Shown here: positions 7,350 through 16,155 of the stretch, piece by piece
Position numbering within the stretch: position 1 is the first letter of the stretch
Layout of the letters: the number at the start of each line of letters is the position of its first letter
Virus record (IMG/VR): IMGVR_UViG_3300042445_001223
Span: 1-26,236 of that record
Reading direction: 5' to 3' (one strand)
Source: a virus
DNA: 26,236 bases
The notes under the pieces: generated by a model
Told to the model about the DNA's origin: nothing
Databases searched by the model: none
The model's input: only the letters and a program-made list of their open reading frames with translations
Translations under genes and position numbers: made by a program

Positions 7350-8276
7350 ATGAGAACTGTCACCTACGACTACGTGCTGCAACGCGCCTGTGAGCTCACT
7401 GGGCGCGTTTTCTCCACCCTAACGACCGAGGAGTCCAACTTCTTCCGCACGTTCATCTCCATGTCACTGCGGAGCGCCTGGGAGTGCTTCGATTGGCCCG
7501 AGCAGACGGTCTACGAGCAGCAGTACTTCGCGGCCGACTACAACCCGGCCCAGCTCTATTCAGCCGGCATGGTGGTCTACTTCAAGACCGAGCAGAAGTA
7601 CTACCAGTACGTCGGCTCGATCAACTCCGGCAATCCCCCGACCACCGGAGGCCCTGGCGGCACGCTCAATGCCCAGTACTGGTCCGAGGCACTGCCCGAC
7701 TACGGCAACAACGACGGCGACTGGGACGCAACGACTACCTACACCATCGGGCAGATCATTCTCTACCCCGACACCCAGCGGCACTACCAGCTCTACGCCA
7801 CGGCACCGGCCGGCACCGTCCCGACCAACTCGGTCTACTGGGGCGTGCTGAACAAGTTCCTGCGCAACATCTCGCAGACCAACAACCCCGACGGCACTGC
7901 CCGGGCTGTCCCCATCGGTGAGACCTTCTCAGTATGGCCGGGCGACCCCCGCGTGTCCTGGCGCCAGCAGGAGGCCACCTACACCTTCACCGACGACGGC
8001 GTGCTGGTCGGAGATCAGTTGCCCTACGTCTGGCTCGAGTTCCGCAAGACCCCACCGCTCCTGTCCAGCTCAGCCGAGGCCAGCGCCTACGCCTTCCCCT
8101 ACCGCTTCTCGGAGATCTGCGCACTCAAGGCCGCGGGCCAGATGCTGCGGGTCGACGGCAAGATCGACCTGGGCAACCAGTTCTTGGAGTTAGGGGAGGT
8201 TGAGCTCACCAAGGAGATCGACAAGGTGGCGCTGCAGGAGAAATATGTGCGCCAGATAATCGTGCCGTCCCGGTGA
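7350..8276 (+). CDS. Tail adaptor (T7 gp11-like) with two CBM5/12-like repeats
   Basis: 308 residues. The first 60 (helices around LTTEESNFFRTFISMSLRSA) and the last 90 (YVWLEFRKTPP, then PYRFSEICALKAAGQML) fit the helical-bundle adaptor that joins portal to nozzle in short-tailed phages. Between them lie two repeats with chitin-binding (CBM5/12) spacing: residues 64-113 (YSAGMVVYFKTEQKYYQYV, later YWSE) and 124-167 (WDATTTYTIGQIILY, then RHYQLYATAPAGTVPTNSVY and W). Each has a Tyr-x-x-Gly-x-x-[VI] strand, a Tyr-x-x-[VY] strand and a Pro before a terminal Trp. These would project from the adaptor and bind sugar. The adaptor call rests on position just before the nozzle gene. Confidence 0.72.
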   Translation: MRTVTYDYVLQRACELTGRVFSTLTTEESNFFRTFISMSLRSAWECFDWPEQTVYEQQYFAADYNPAQLYSAGMVVYFKTEQKYYQYVGSINSGNPPTTGGPGGTLNAQYWSEALPDYGNNDGDWDATTTYTIGQIILYPDTQRHYQLYATAPAGTVPTNSVYWGVLNKFLRNISQTNNPDGTARAVPIGETFSVWPGDPRVSWRQQEATYTFTDDGVLVGDQLPYVWLEFRKTPPLLSSSAEASAYAFPYRFSEICALKAAGQMLRVDGKIDLGNQFLELGEVELTKEIDKVALQEKYVRQIIVPSR

Positions 8277-8277
8277 T

Positions 8278-11103
8278 ATGCCTGACCTGCCTCAAATCGG
8301 TGCAATCGACGATGGATTCGTTGGAGTGGTATCGCGCATTGACCCTGCGCTGATCCCGGCCTCCTACGTTTCCAACGCCGTCAACCGACGCTTCGAGGAC
8401 CAGGTCATCAAGAACCGCTGGGGCATCGTGCAGCCCAAGTGGGGCGGCAAGTGGGAGTCCCTGAACCGCGTGGTGACGGTGACATCCAACTCCGTTTTAG
8501 CAGTCCCTGTCAGCGGCACGCCCATCCCGCAGAACTCGAGCATCGCCTCGGACCCAGTGGCCAACGTGCTGGTGTATCCCAACGGCACCCGGTGCCTCTT
8601 GGATGACGGGACCAACTGCGTGATGTCGACGGCGGCCATCGCCTTCACTGGCCCTCCGGTCAACCGCACCGTCCAGTTCTACAATCAGACGCTGCCTTTC
8701 GAGGACATCCTTGGCGTCCTGCCATACCGCGACCCGGACACCGGGGCCAACGCGCTCCTGGTGGCAGTCAACGAGGCCCGCTCCTCCGACGGCGGCCAGG
8801 GCAAGGTCTGGTGCATCCGGCCCAACCAGTCGCCCGTGGAAGTGCCCATGAACGGGCACGACATCTACCTTCCGGTGCGCCTCATCCAGGCCACCAACGG
8901 CGTGGTCATGCTGCGCCCGGGCAACGCCCGCTACTACTTCTCGAGTGCCTCGGGCATCTACGACTCCATCCTGATGGAGAACGGGAGCCAGATCCTGTGC
9001 GAGGATTCCACGATTCTCTCCGACGAGGACTCCACCCAGGTCAACCTGAACGTGGTGCCCGACCTTACCACGGGCGACATCGTGACCATCGGCGGTGTTG
9101 GCGACGTGGCACCACTGTGGACCGCCACCCCGGGCTCCGGCCAAGGCTTCCAGTTCTTTGTCAACGTGGTCAACGAGGAGGTCTCGCTCCACCTGACGCT
9201 GATCGACGCCCGGGCTGGCACCAACCCTCTACCGCTCAACCCCGAGAACAATGCCCGATATTACATCGAGCGCTCGGCCAACCTGACCGGCTACGACCTG
9301 GCGCAGGACATCGTCGACAACCTGAACGACGGGATGCCCATCCTGATGCAGGGCAACGCTACGTTCCCGTCTGCGCTCGACGCCGGGTTCGACCGCATCC
9401 CGTCCACTCTGTCCATCGTCGGCTCCGACTCCACCGGGGACACGCTGACGGTCTACAACCACAACTTCATCCCGGGCGATCAGGTCTCGATCTCCAACGT
9501 GGTCGGCAGCGCGACGGTCAACAACCAGATCTACTACGTCTACCCAGTCGACAACAACACGCTGAAGCTCTTCAGCGGCACGACCGAGGAGACTGACTCG
9601 CTGAACGACGCAGGCCGGGCCATCATCCAGCTCACGACCACCGGCACCGCGCCCAATATCACGATCAGCGCGGTCACAATCCTCAACCAGGGCTCCGGCT
9701 ACCTCTCGGCCCCGGTGATCACGGTCAGCTCAACGATTACGCCCACCACCGCTGCCAGCCTGACCGCTACCGTCACCAACGGCATCGTCAGTTCGGTGGC
9801 CATCGTCAACGGCGGCGCCTATTCCGACGTCCCCACAGCCTCGGTGGCCATGCCATCCACGCTGGTCGACGTGGACAACAACAACATCACCGGCAGCATC
9901 AAGCGCTCGAGTGCTTCCGGTTCCTCGGTGCCTCCTGGTCGCGAGGGCCTGTACTTCCAGAACCGCCTGCTGCTGCTCTACGGCAACGACTACCTGGCCG
10001 TCTCCGACGTGCTGGACCCGCTGCACTACAGCCCGGTGCTCAACGAGTTCAAGCTCAACACCGGCAGCAATGACCGGGTGGTGGCCCTGTACCCGTTCAA
10101 CACCACCACGCTCCTGGTCTTCAAGGAACGCTCGGTGCTGGCCGTGGAGAACCTCTACGGCGACCTGTCGACCACCCGTCTGACCGAGATCACCCGGGAG
10201 TTCGGCTGTGTCTCGCAGGCCTCCATCGCAGGCACTGGTTCCGACGTTATCTTCCTGTCCCAACGCGGCATCATCAGCCTCCGCCAGACCGAGTTCGGCA
10301 TCAGCCAGTCGGTGGTTCTCCCGCTCTCCGACCAGATCCAGAACATCGTCGACGACATCGACCAGGCCTACTGGGGCAACGCCTGTGCGACCTACTTCGC
10401 CAACCGCTACATCCTGAGCGTGCCCGTCGAAGGCGGTGACGGCAGCAACCAGCGCACGCTGGTCTACAACTTCCTGAACAAGGCCTGGGAAGGCTACTGG
10501 GAGGGCTCGCTACTGGTTCCGCGGTTCTGGTGCCGTGTCATCGTAGCAGGCACCGACACGCTCTGCTGGGCCGATGAGAGTGGCCTGATCCACCAGTTCG
10601 ATCCGCTCGGTCTCGTGGACGTCAACCTAGCCGGAAACCTCATCCAGATGTCGACCGAGGTTCGCTTCCGCGGCTACACCGGGGAGGACAACGTCGACCA
10701 CAAGCAGTGGACCGATATCCAGTTCGAGTTGGGCAACTGGAACACCCGCTATTCCATCACCGCGCAGTTCGACGGTGTGAATGAGTCCTATGTGGTCGCC
10801 ACCGACCAGACCAAGGATCGCACGTCCTACTACACCTACGGCAGCGGCACCTACAACACGAACAACACCGCCGACAACTTCCTGGCCCCGTACCGCGAGG
10901 ACTACTCGGTGACCACCCAGTTCCGCTGCGGAAACAACGGCTGGAAGGCCGGCCTGCACCAGTTCTTCAGCCACAAGGCCCGCCTGCGTAAGCACTCGGC
11001 CTCTGTGCAGCCACTGATCACCACCGATCAGGGCTCCCTCGACATCTACAGCGCCAAGGTCATCGGCATCGCATTCCGACTCTACGGCAAGAACGACGTC
11101 TAA
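8278..11103 (+). CDS. Tail nozzle / tubular protein B-like (T7 gp12-like) beta-propeller
   Basis: 941 residues. The N-terminus (PALIPASYVSNAVNRRFEDQ, then a RWGIVQPKWGG strand) is typical of large phage tail proteins encoded after the adaptor. Residues about 388-432 (DTLTVYNHNFIPGDQVSI onward) resemble the small beta repeats often annotated as FCCH-like in phage proteins. From residue 557 (EGLYFQNRLLLLYGNDYLAV) to about 760 the protein shows propeller blades, including LLVFKERSVLAVENLYGD and SDVIFLSQRGIISLRQTEFG. In T7 the equivalent hexamer forms the conical nozzle. The order adaptor, nozzle, then internal proteins supports this; no other function is suggested. Confidence 0.8.
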   Translation: MPDLPQIGAIDDGFVGVVSRIDPALIPASYVSNAVNRRFEDQVIKNRWGIVQPKWGGKWESLNRVVTVTSNSVLAVPVSGTPIPQNSSIASDPVANVLVYPNGTRCLLDDGTNCVMSTAAIAFTGPPVNRTVQFYNQTLPFEDILGVLPYRDPDTGANALLVAVNEARSSDGGQGKVWCIRPNQSPVEVPMNGHDIYLPVRLIQATNGVVMLRPGNARYYFSSASGIYDSILMENGSQILCEDSTILSDEDSTQVNLNVVPDLTTGDIVTIGGVGDVAPLWTATPGSGQGFQFFVNVVNEEVSLHLTLIDARAGTNPLPLNPENNARYYIERSANLTGYDLAQDIVDNLNDGMPILMQGNATFPSALDAGFDRIPSTLSIVGSDSTGDTLTVYNHNFIPGDQVSISNVVGSATVNNQIYYVYPVDNNTLKLFSGTTEETDSLNDAGRAIIQLTTTGTAPNITISAVTILNQGSGYLSAPVITVSSTITPTTAASLTATVTNGIVSSVAIVNGGAYSDVPTASVAMPSTLVDVDNNNITGSIKRSSASGSSVPPGREGLYFQNRLLLLYGNDYLAVSDVLDPLHYSPVLNEFKLNTGSNDRVVALYPFNTTTLLVFKERSVLAVENLYGDLSTTRLTEITREFGCVSQASIAGTGSDVIFLSQRGIISLRQTEFGISQSVVLPLSDQIQNIVDDIDQAYWGNACATYFANRYILSVPVEGGDGSNQRTLVYNFLNKAWEGYWEGSLLVPRFWCRVIVAGTDTLCWADESGLIHQFDPLGLVDVNLAGNLIQMSTEVRFRGYTGEDNVDHKQWTDIQFELGNWNTRYSITAQFDGVNESYVVATDQTKDRTSYYTYGSGTYNTNNTADNFLAPYREDYSVTTQFRCGNNGWKAGLHQFFSHKARLRKHSASVQPLITTDQGSLDIYSAKVIGIAFRLYGKNDV

Positions 11104-11109
11104 ACCACC

Positions 11110-12045
11110 ATGCCACTCTTTGTAACTGTCACCCCGGGCACCACGGTCAGCTCAACCACCACGCTGTCGGCCTCGACGCTCAACCTCCTGGGCACGCCCA
11201 GCATCGACATCACCGGCTCGGTCGACGGCGGCACGCTCTCGGTGGCCGATGGTTCGCTGACTCTTGCCAAGTTCGCACCGATCTCCGGCAGTCGGCTTAT
11301 CGGCAACGGCAGCGCCGTGTCGGCCTACCCTGCGGAACTCTCCTCGACCGACCTGGCGTTCACCTCAAGCACGGTGAACATCGGCACCGGGGCTGTGACC
11401 ACCGCCAAGCTGGCCGACTCCTCGTCAACCACCACCGGAGTCACCTACGCCAAGATCCAACACGTCACCGATGCTCGTCTGATCGGTCGATCTTCTGGCA
11501 CCAACGGTGTCGCCCAGGAGATCACGGTCGGGTCCGGACTGTCACTGGCCAGCGGTGCGCTGACCAACGGCATCCTGCGGTATACGACAGCGCTAAAGGA
11601 TCTCCCTGGTGCTGGAGATGCGAGCCAAACAGTGCAATGGAAGACCAGCCTGACTGAGCTTCCGGCTGTCGTTTCATCGACGCTGCCTCAGTTCATTCGT
11701 GTGGTGCTGCGTTGCAAGACCAACGACGGCGACTTTGTTGTAGGCAATGAGCTGGACGTTACCAGCGTTGTGATGGATCAGGCTTGGAACAACGGCTATT
11801 TGGAGTCTGTTTATCCGATCAATGTCTGCACTGGGATGGAGTCTGCCAGCACGACAAACATTTTCTTGAACGTGTTTTTCGCAAAGCAAGATCCAGGGAA
11901 CCGTGCTTGGAATCCTGCTGTTAATGGAGCAAGTAATGCTTTCTCTCAGATCACATACCTCAACAGCACTGGCTCGCGTATTGTTCTCACCCGTGCCAAC
12001 TGGCAGGTGCGTGCCTATCTGATGTACGCCTCGACCTGGGCATGA
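11110..12045 (+). CDS. Second tail fibre-like protein
   Basis: 311 residues. The first 160 are low-complexity Ser/Thr/Gly/Leu-rich strands with the fibre module VTYAKIQHVTDARLIGRSSG and then GVAQEITVGSGLSLASGAL. The same module occurs twice in the fibre gene at 21264. From about base 11580 the composition changes to lower GC and the protein becomes a globular domain (residues about 160-311: FIRVVLRCKTNDGDFVVGNE and INVCTGMESASTTNIFLNVF) that may be the receptor-binding head. It lies between nozzle and internal-virion genes, so it is probably attached to the tail. The stop overlaps the next start (ATGA). Confidence 0.75.
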   Translation: MPLFVTVTPGTTVSSTTTLSASTLNLLGTPSIDITGSVDGGTLSVADGSLTLAKFAPISGSRLIGNGSAVSAYPAELSSTDLAFTSSTVNIGTGAVTTAKLADSSSTTTGVTYAKIQHVTDARLIGRSSGTNGVAQEITVGSGLSLASGALTNGILRYTTALKDLPGAGDASQTVQWKTSLTELPAVVSSTLPQFIRVVLRCKTNDGDFVVGNELDVTSVVMDQAWNNGYLESVYPINVCTGMESASTTNIFLNVFFAKQDPGNRAWNPAVNGASNAFSQITYLNSTGSRIVLTRANWQVRAYLMYASTWA

Positions 12046-12455
12046 TCCCCGCCATCACAGACTACCTGCTGCGTAAGCTCCCGGACAGCTTCAAGGGCTG
12101 GACCCGTGAGGCCGTCGAGGACTACGTCATGTTCCATGCGGAGCAAGGCACGCTCAAGATCGCCACCCAGGACGACCATGTGGTCGGTGTGCTGGTAGGC
12201 TGGCGTCAGACGGGTCCAGAGCCTAAGGCCTGGGAGTGGCAGCATTCCGACCCCAATGGCGACCACTGGTACTGGCATCAATTCGCCGCGGATTGCGCGG
12301 TATTCGCCATGGCGGTGGCGGCTAAGTTCTTCCATGACCGACCGGAGGCTGCAATCCTCCCGGCTATCGGCTATCGCAACGGCAAACTGACCACCTACAA
12401 GAAAGGCTCGATGCCGATCTACCGGGTGGCTGACAAAAAATATGGCATCAGTTGA
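12042..12455 (+). CDS. Small virion-associated protein, possible GNAT-like (T7 gp13 position)
   Basis: 137 residues. The strands LKIATQDDHVVGVLVGWRQ, an aromatic centre (HSDPNGDHWYWHQFAAD) and a final YRNGKLTTYKKGSMPIYRVA are compatible with an acyltransferase-like alpha/beta fold, but I see no clear acetyl-CoA loop (Q/RxxGxG/A). In T7 a 138-residue protein (gp13) with a GNAT-like sequence follows the nozzle gene, and this gene has the same size and place. The similarity is positional and weak in sequence. The gene overlaps its upstream neighbour by 4 bases and its downstream neighbour by 14. Confidence 0.5.
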   Translation: MIPAITDYLLRKLPDSFKGWTREAVEDYVMFHAEQGTLKIATQDDHVVGVLVGWRQTGPEPKAWEWQHSDPNGDHWYWHQFAADCAVFAMAVAAKFFHDRPEAAILPAIGYRNGKLTTYKKGSMPIYRVADKKYGIS

Positions 12456-13236
12456 GGCACCAGCACCACGGGACTACGGCAAGGAGACTGCGGAAACTCT
12501 CCGCGCCCAGCTTGACCTAGCGCCCGAGAAATACGCAGCCGAGGCCAAGTACGCTCCGCAGTACCAAGCTCTTCAGCTCGGCCTGTTGAAGTCTGCCACG
12601 CCGGAGCTGCTGCAGCTCTACAAGGAGCAGATCGCGCCCACCATGGGCGAGGTCGAGGCGGCCGCCCGCTCCCGTTCCCGGGCCGGTGACATTGCCGACA
12701 TCGAGAGACTCGGGCCGCAAGCCCGTGCTGCGATCAAGGCGGCCTCGCCGGAACAGGCTGCCTTGGCCGATACGTTGACCGCGCAAGCTCAGTCTGGCCT
12801 GGCTGCCGGCTCGCGTTTGACCCCTGAGCAACAGCGCATGGTTGAACAGCAGACCCGTTCCGGCCTAGCTGCCCGCGGCTTGGCCCAAGGTCCGTCCGGT
12901 GCCCTGCAGGAGGCTGTGCGCTCCCAGATGGCCGGTGCCGGCCTGCAACAACAGCGCCAGCAGCAGGCCATGGGTGCCCTCGGGGCTTCCCAAGGAGTCT
13001 ATGGCGACGTGTTCCAACAGGTGCTTGGTCGGCCTTCTCAGGCCTTTGGGGCCTCGCAGGGCTTTATTGGTCAGGCTCAAGGATTCAATCCTGGCCAACT
13101 CTTCAACCCGGAGAGCCAGTATGCTGCCAACCTGATTGGTGGCAACCAGCAGGCCCAGCTTGCTGCCCGTACTGCTTCCGCCGCCAACACCACCGCGCTG
13201 ATCGGTGCCGGTATGTCTGCCGCATCCAGCCTATGA
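12442..13236 (+). CDS. Ala/Gln-rich internal virion (ejection) protein
   Basis: 264 residues. A helical N-terminal part contains a pattern I know from phage internal proteins (LDLAPEKYAAEAKYAPQYQAL, here split around the Glu-Lys, then LLQLYKEQIAPTMGEVEAA). A long Ala/Gln/Gly-rich helical tail follows (SRLTPEQQRMVEQQTRSGLA and later Gln-rich repeats). The Ala/Gly-rich C-terminal ANTTALIGAGMSAASSL could insert into membrane. Position matches T7 gp14, which is ejected and inserts into the outer membrane. Role is inferred from composition and order. Confidence 0.62.
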   Translation: MASVEAPAPRDYGKETAETLRAQLDLAPEKYAAEAKYAPQYQALQLGLLKSATPELLQLYKEQIAPTMGEVEAAARSRSRAGDIADIERLGPQARAAIKAASPEQAALADTLTAQAQSGLAAGSRLTPEQQRMVEQQTRSGLAARGLAQGPSGALQEAVRSQMAGAGLQQQRQQQAMGALGASQGVYGDVFQQVLGRPSQAFGASQGFIGQAQGFNPGQLFNPESQYAANLIGGNQQAQLAARTASAANTTALIGAGMSAASSL

Positions 13237-13574
13237 ACTACGGATACCAGCAGCCCGGTGGAATGATGCAGGGCTACGCACCCCAGCCGCCGATGATGCC
13301 TGGCAGTGGGTACGGTGCGCCCATGATGACCAACTTCCAGAACACCACCGCAGATGTGGAAGCCCAGCGCAAGCGCCTCAAGGTCCTCGGACTGGACGAC
13401 ACCATGATCGACGATGCCTTGTCGTTTAAGCAGGGCCTCTTCGAGAAGCGCGACGAGATGCAAGGCAAGGCGCTTGAGGCTATTGGTGGTGGCATCAAGG
13501 CTGCCGGAAGTAATCTCACCGGAGCAGCGTCTGCCGCCGGTGCCGGCCTCAAAGGCCTTGCATCCTCTTTGTGA
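13233..13574 (+). CDS. Met/Gly/Pro/Tyr-rich small virion-block protein
   Basis: 113 residues, ATGA-coupled. The first 35 residues are a Met/Gly/Pro/Gln/Tyr-rich disordered stretch (MNYGYQQPGGMMQGYAPQ). The middle is a charged helix (RLKVLGLDDTMIDDALSFKQ) and the end is an Ala/Gly/Leu helix (SAAGAGLKGLASSL). It sits in the internal-virion block. No family is recognised; a small structural or ejection role is likely. Confidence 0.6.
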   Translation: MNYGYQQPGGMMQGYAPQPPMMPGSGYGAPMMTNFQNTTADVEAQRKRLKVLGLDDTMIDDALSFKQGLFEKRDEMQGKALEAIGGGIKAAGSNLTGAASAAGAGLKGLASSL

Positions 13575-13900
13575 TCATCAAGTTCCAGCGATGCACAGGA
13601 ATCAGGCTCTTTCGGTTGTTCCGATGGCAGCTTGAGGTCTGGTTTTGCCCCGCTGGTGAGTTGATCCCGTCGCATTGCCACAGCCAGTTTGACTCCCGGA
13701 TCATCCACATCCTCGGGACCATGCGTTGGATGATGGGTGGCAAATCAAAGCACGTCACCAGCTACCACTGTGGGTGGTCTAAGCCCGTCCCAGCCGGCGT
13801 GCAGCACAGTGCCATTGCGATGTCGTTCTCGGTGTTCGCCAATCTGGAGCGGTGGAGCGGCAACCCAACCTCCGCGGCAGTAGACTTCAACCCGGCGTGA
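13571..13900 (+). CDS. Cupin-fold protein in the virion block
   Basis: 109 residues, starting with GTG in a GTGA overlap. Both cupin motifs are visible. Motif 1 is G29-x5-H35-x-H37, then Asp41 in the usual Glu place and G49. Motif 2 is G68-x5-P74-x-G76-x2-H79. His35, His37 and His79 could bind a metal, with Asp41 as a possible fourth ligand. The spacing of both motifs matches the published cupin pattern except for the Asp and for Ala in place of the final Asn. Substrate is unknown. It could be an enzyme or a metal-bound structural protein. It lies between two virion-block genes and is coupled to both. Confidence 0.72.
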   Translation: MIIKFQRCTGIRLFRLFRWQLEVWFCPAGELIPSHCHSQFDSRIIHILGTMRWMMGGKSKHVTSYHCGWSKPVPAGVQHSAIAMSFSVFANLERWSGNPTSAAVDFNPA

Positions 13901-14319
13901 ACAAGCTCGGACAACTCTACTTCGACGCAGCCGGCGGCAACCACAACGCCGTGGTGTTCATCACGGCCTTCCATGCCTACTGCCATGCCATCGACGACCT
14001 GGTCGACGGCGACGTACCGTTCACCCCAGAGGCCTTCCTTGACGTGATGATGCAGGCCAACAGCCTCTACTCGACCCCGTTCTACATTGAGAACTGGTTC
14101 CGGCTGCAGCCCGTCATCGCGCAGATCACCAGCACCTACGCCGACTCGGTTGCCTGGGAGAAGTCAGACGAGGAGTGGAAGCGTCAGACATCAGATGTCC
14201 TACGGCTCTGCGGCAACGACATGATCATCCAAGTGGCTTGGATTATCGGTGGCTACAAGCACATGAGGGCTATCAGCTTGAAACTGCGCGAGTTCGCGTA
14301 TCACTCTCAACACAGCTAA
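13897..14319 (+). CDS. Helical protein with DDxxD motif
   Basis: 140 residues from the GTG at 13897, which overlaps the preceding stop (GTGA); the longer frame from 13852 would run inside the cupin gene. The protein is almost entirely helical. It has FHAYCHAIDDLVDGD, with Asp33, Asp34 and Asp37 forming a DDxxD pattern, and later an Asn107-Asp108 pair on another helix. These resemble the two metal-binding helices of isoprenoid synthases, but the protein is less than half the usual length. I recall similar short phage proteins (DDLVD, then YADSVAWEKSDEEWK) without known function. Position fits the internal-virion block. Confidence 0.6.
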   Translation: MNKLGQLYFDAAGGNHNAVVFITAFHAYCHAIDDLVDGDVPFTPEAFLDVMMQANSLYSTPFYIENWFRLQPVIAQITSTYADSVAWEKSDEEWKRQTSDVLRLCGNDMIIQVAWIIGGYKHMRAISLKLREFAYHSQHS

Positions 14320-14322
14320 TCT

Positions 14323-16152
14323 ATGGCACAATACGGCTATTCCACCCAATACACCGGCCAGCAGGTGCAGACGCTGCCACCCGGCTATCTGGAGGCCGCA
14401 ACAGCCCCCGGGCGCAACCTGGCGATGGGCATTGCTGCCATGGGCCAGGGCCTCGGGAAGGCCATCGAGCAGTACCGCACCAAGAAGGCCGAGACCGAGG
14501 CTGCCACGCAAAGCTGGGAGACTGTCTCCGGGCTGATGCAGCAGCAGCTCTCAAGCGACCCTAAGTACCTGGCCATCCAGCAGTACATGGAGACCGGGGC
14601 GCTCCCCCAGGGCGTCACCGAGCAGGACATCCCGCGGTACACCCAGCAGGTGCAGGCCGACCGGGAGATGCTCAACAAGTTCTCCGCTCTCGGTGAGAAG
14701 TTCCCGGACATGAGCCTGGCCAAGAAGAAGGCGGCTCTCGGGGACGCCGTGATGGTGCTGAACCAGTACCGGACGGATCAGCAGAACCAACTGCGCGACC
14801 AAGCGACTCGCCAGCAGTTACAGCTCGGTGCGTTGCAGTTGGAGGACGCTATCAATAAGCGTAAACAGCAGAACATTCTCACTGAGGCTATCCGGTACGG
14901 CATAGAACAGCCCACAACGACCACGCAGACGCAGCAGGTCACCGACACAATTGAGTTTCCGCCAATGCCGGGCGTATCGACTCCTGCCGTTCAGGCTACG
15001 CCATCACAGGCCGAGGCTACTGCAGCCCGATACTTCATGGGCCAATACGGTCAGGCTGCTCAGGATCTTGCCAGATACGGCACAGACCTCGGACGACAGG
15101 CAGAGGCACTGAATGTCTCTTCAGCAGTTGCTCCAAAACCCGCAAGCACCGCATACGAAATATTCGGTGCCGCATTTCAGGGGCTTGGATCTCCTCTTTC
15201 AATTCCTCCGACTGGGATTTCCAGGCCGAATTACGAGAACCAGATTCAAGCCGCTGCCCGCGCTGAGGAAAACACCCGTCTCAAGCAGCAGCAGCTTGCT
15301 GAGTCTCAAGCGGCTATTCAGCAGGCCGGGATCATGTCGCGCTCCCCTGCGTTGCAGACGATTGCGCCGCGTATGCTGCAGCCCGAACAGCAGGCGCAGC
15401 CTATCCAGCAACCTCCTCAGACCATTACGCGCAATATTTCGACGCAGGTTCCGATTAGCTATGAGGATCAGTCCAGGAGACTTACGCAGTACCTGATACA
15501 GCAAGGAGCAACCCCGGAGACGATTTCAATGGTTCCGCAAATCCTTGAGAGGGTTGGTCAGCGCAGGCCGACTACCATTGAACAGGTTGGAGGTATTGGG
15601 TCTGTCGTAAGATTCGGAGACAAGGAGCAGTTCGTTCCTGCAAAGGAAGCGAATCTGGAGAACATCCTAAAGGTGCGCGGTCTCACCGTCGATTTCCCTG
15701 AGTTCAAGGGCACCGCTCCCACAGAGGCTGAGGCCGCCAAATTCCGCGATCAGTATTCCAACGTGCTTGAAAGTCGACAGGCAATTGCTGACCTGTTGGA
15801 AATTGCAAAAATGGGTACTGCTATGCAGCAGACTCCCGAGGTGAGGGCGAAAGCTAACTCATTGGCCACAGGTCTTCGCGGAGTTGAGCGTATCAACATC
15901 ATTGGTCCTGGAACCATAACTCCTGAGGATTTCAAGCTGTTGGAAAGCGTGATTCCGAATCCGACCGCAATCTTCTCGCTGAAGAAGTCGAACATTCAGG
16001 CGTTTGAAACCATGCTTCAAAAGTCAGCGAGGGCTATTGAATCGAAGGCAAAGGCTATTGGTCTTAAGGTGGTTCAACCTGAACAACAATCTGTTGCTGG
16101 GCCTTCTGGTAGTTTTCTTAAATGGAACCCGGTTTCCCAAAAGCTCGAATAA
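14323..16152 (+). CDS. Large Gln-rich internal virion protein (T7 gp15-position)
   Basis: 609 residues. The N-terminus (MAQYGYSTQYTGQQVQTLPP, then APGRNLAMGIAAMGQGLGKA) leads into long Gln/Ala-rich helices (residues 50-200 and 320-400), a pattern of phage internal core proteins. The C-terminal 170 residues, from about VGGIGSVVRFGDKEQFVPAK, form a more globular domain with helices including FRDQYSNVLESRQAIADLLE. DNA from about 14880 to 16150 is less GC-rich than the first part, so the gene may be a mosaic. It precedes the giant gene by three bases. In T7 the gp15/gp16 pair forms the trans-envelope channel; the same is inferred here. Confidence 0.65.
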   Translation: MAQYGYSTQYTGQQVQTLPPGYLEAATAPGRNLAMGIAAMGQGLGKAIEQYRTKKAETEAATQSWETVSGLMQQQLSSDPKYLAIQQYMETGALPQGVTEQDIPRYTQQVQADREMLNKFSALGEKFPDMSLAKKKAALGDAVMVLNQYRTDQQNQLRDQATRQQLQLGALQLEDAINKRKQQNILTEAIRYGIEQPTTTTQTQQVTDTIEFPPMPGVSTPAVQATPSQAEATAARYFMGQYGQAAQDLARYGTDLGRQAEALNVSSAVAPKPASTAYEIFGAAFQGLGSPLSIPPTGISRPNYENQIQAAARAEENTRLKQQQLAESQAAIQQAGIMSRSPALQTIAPRMLQPEQQAQPIQQPPQTITRNISTQVPISYEDQSRRLTQYLIQQGATPETISMVPQILERVGQRRPTTIEQVGGIGSVVRFGDKEQFVPAKEANLENILKVRGLTVDFPEFKGTAPTEAEAAKFRDQYSNVLESRQAIADLLEIAKMGTAMQQTPEVRAKANSLATGLRGVERINIIGPGTITPEDFKLLESVIPNPTAIFSLKKSNIQAFETMLQKSARAIESKAKAIGLKVVQPEQQSVAGPSGSFLKWNPVSQKLE

Positions 16153-16155
16153 TCT

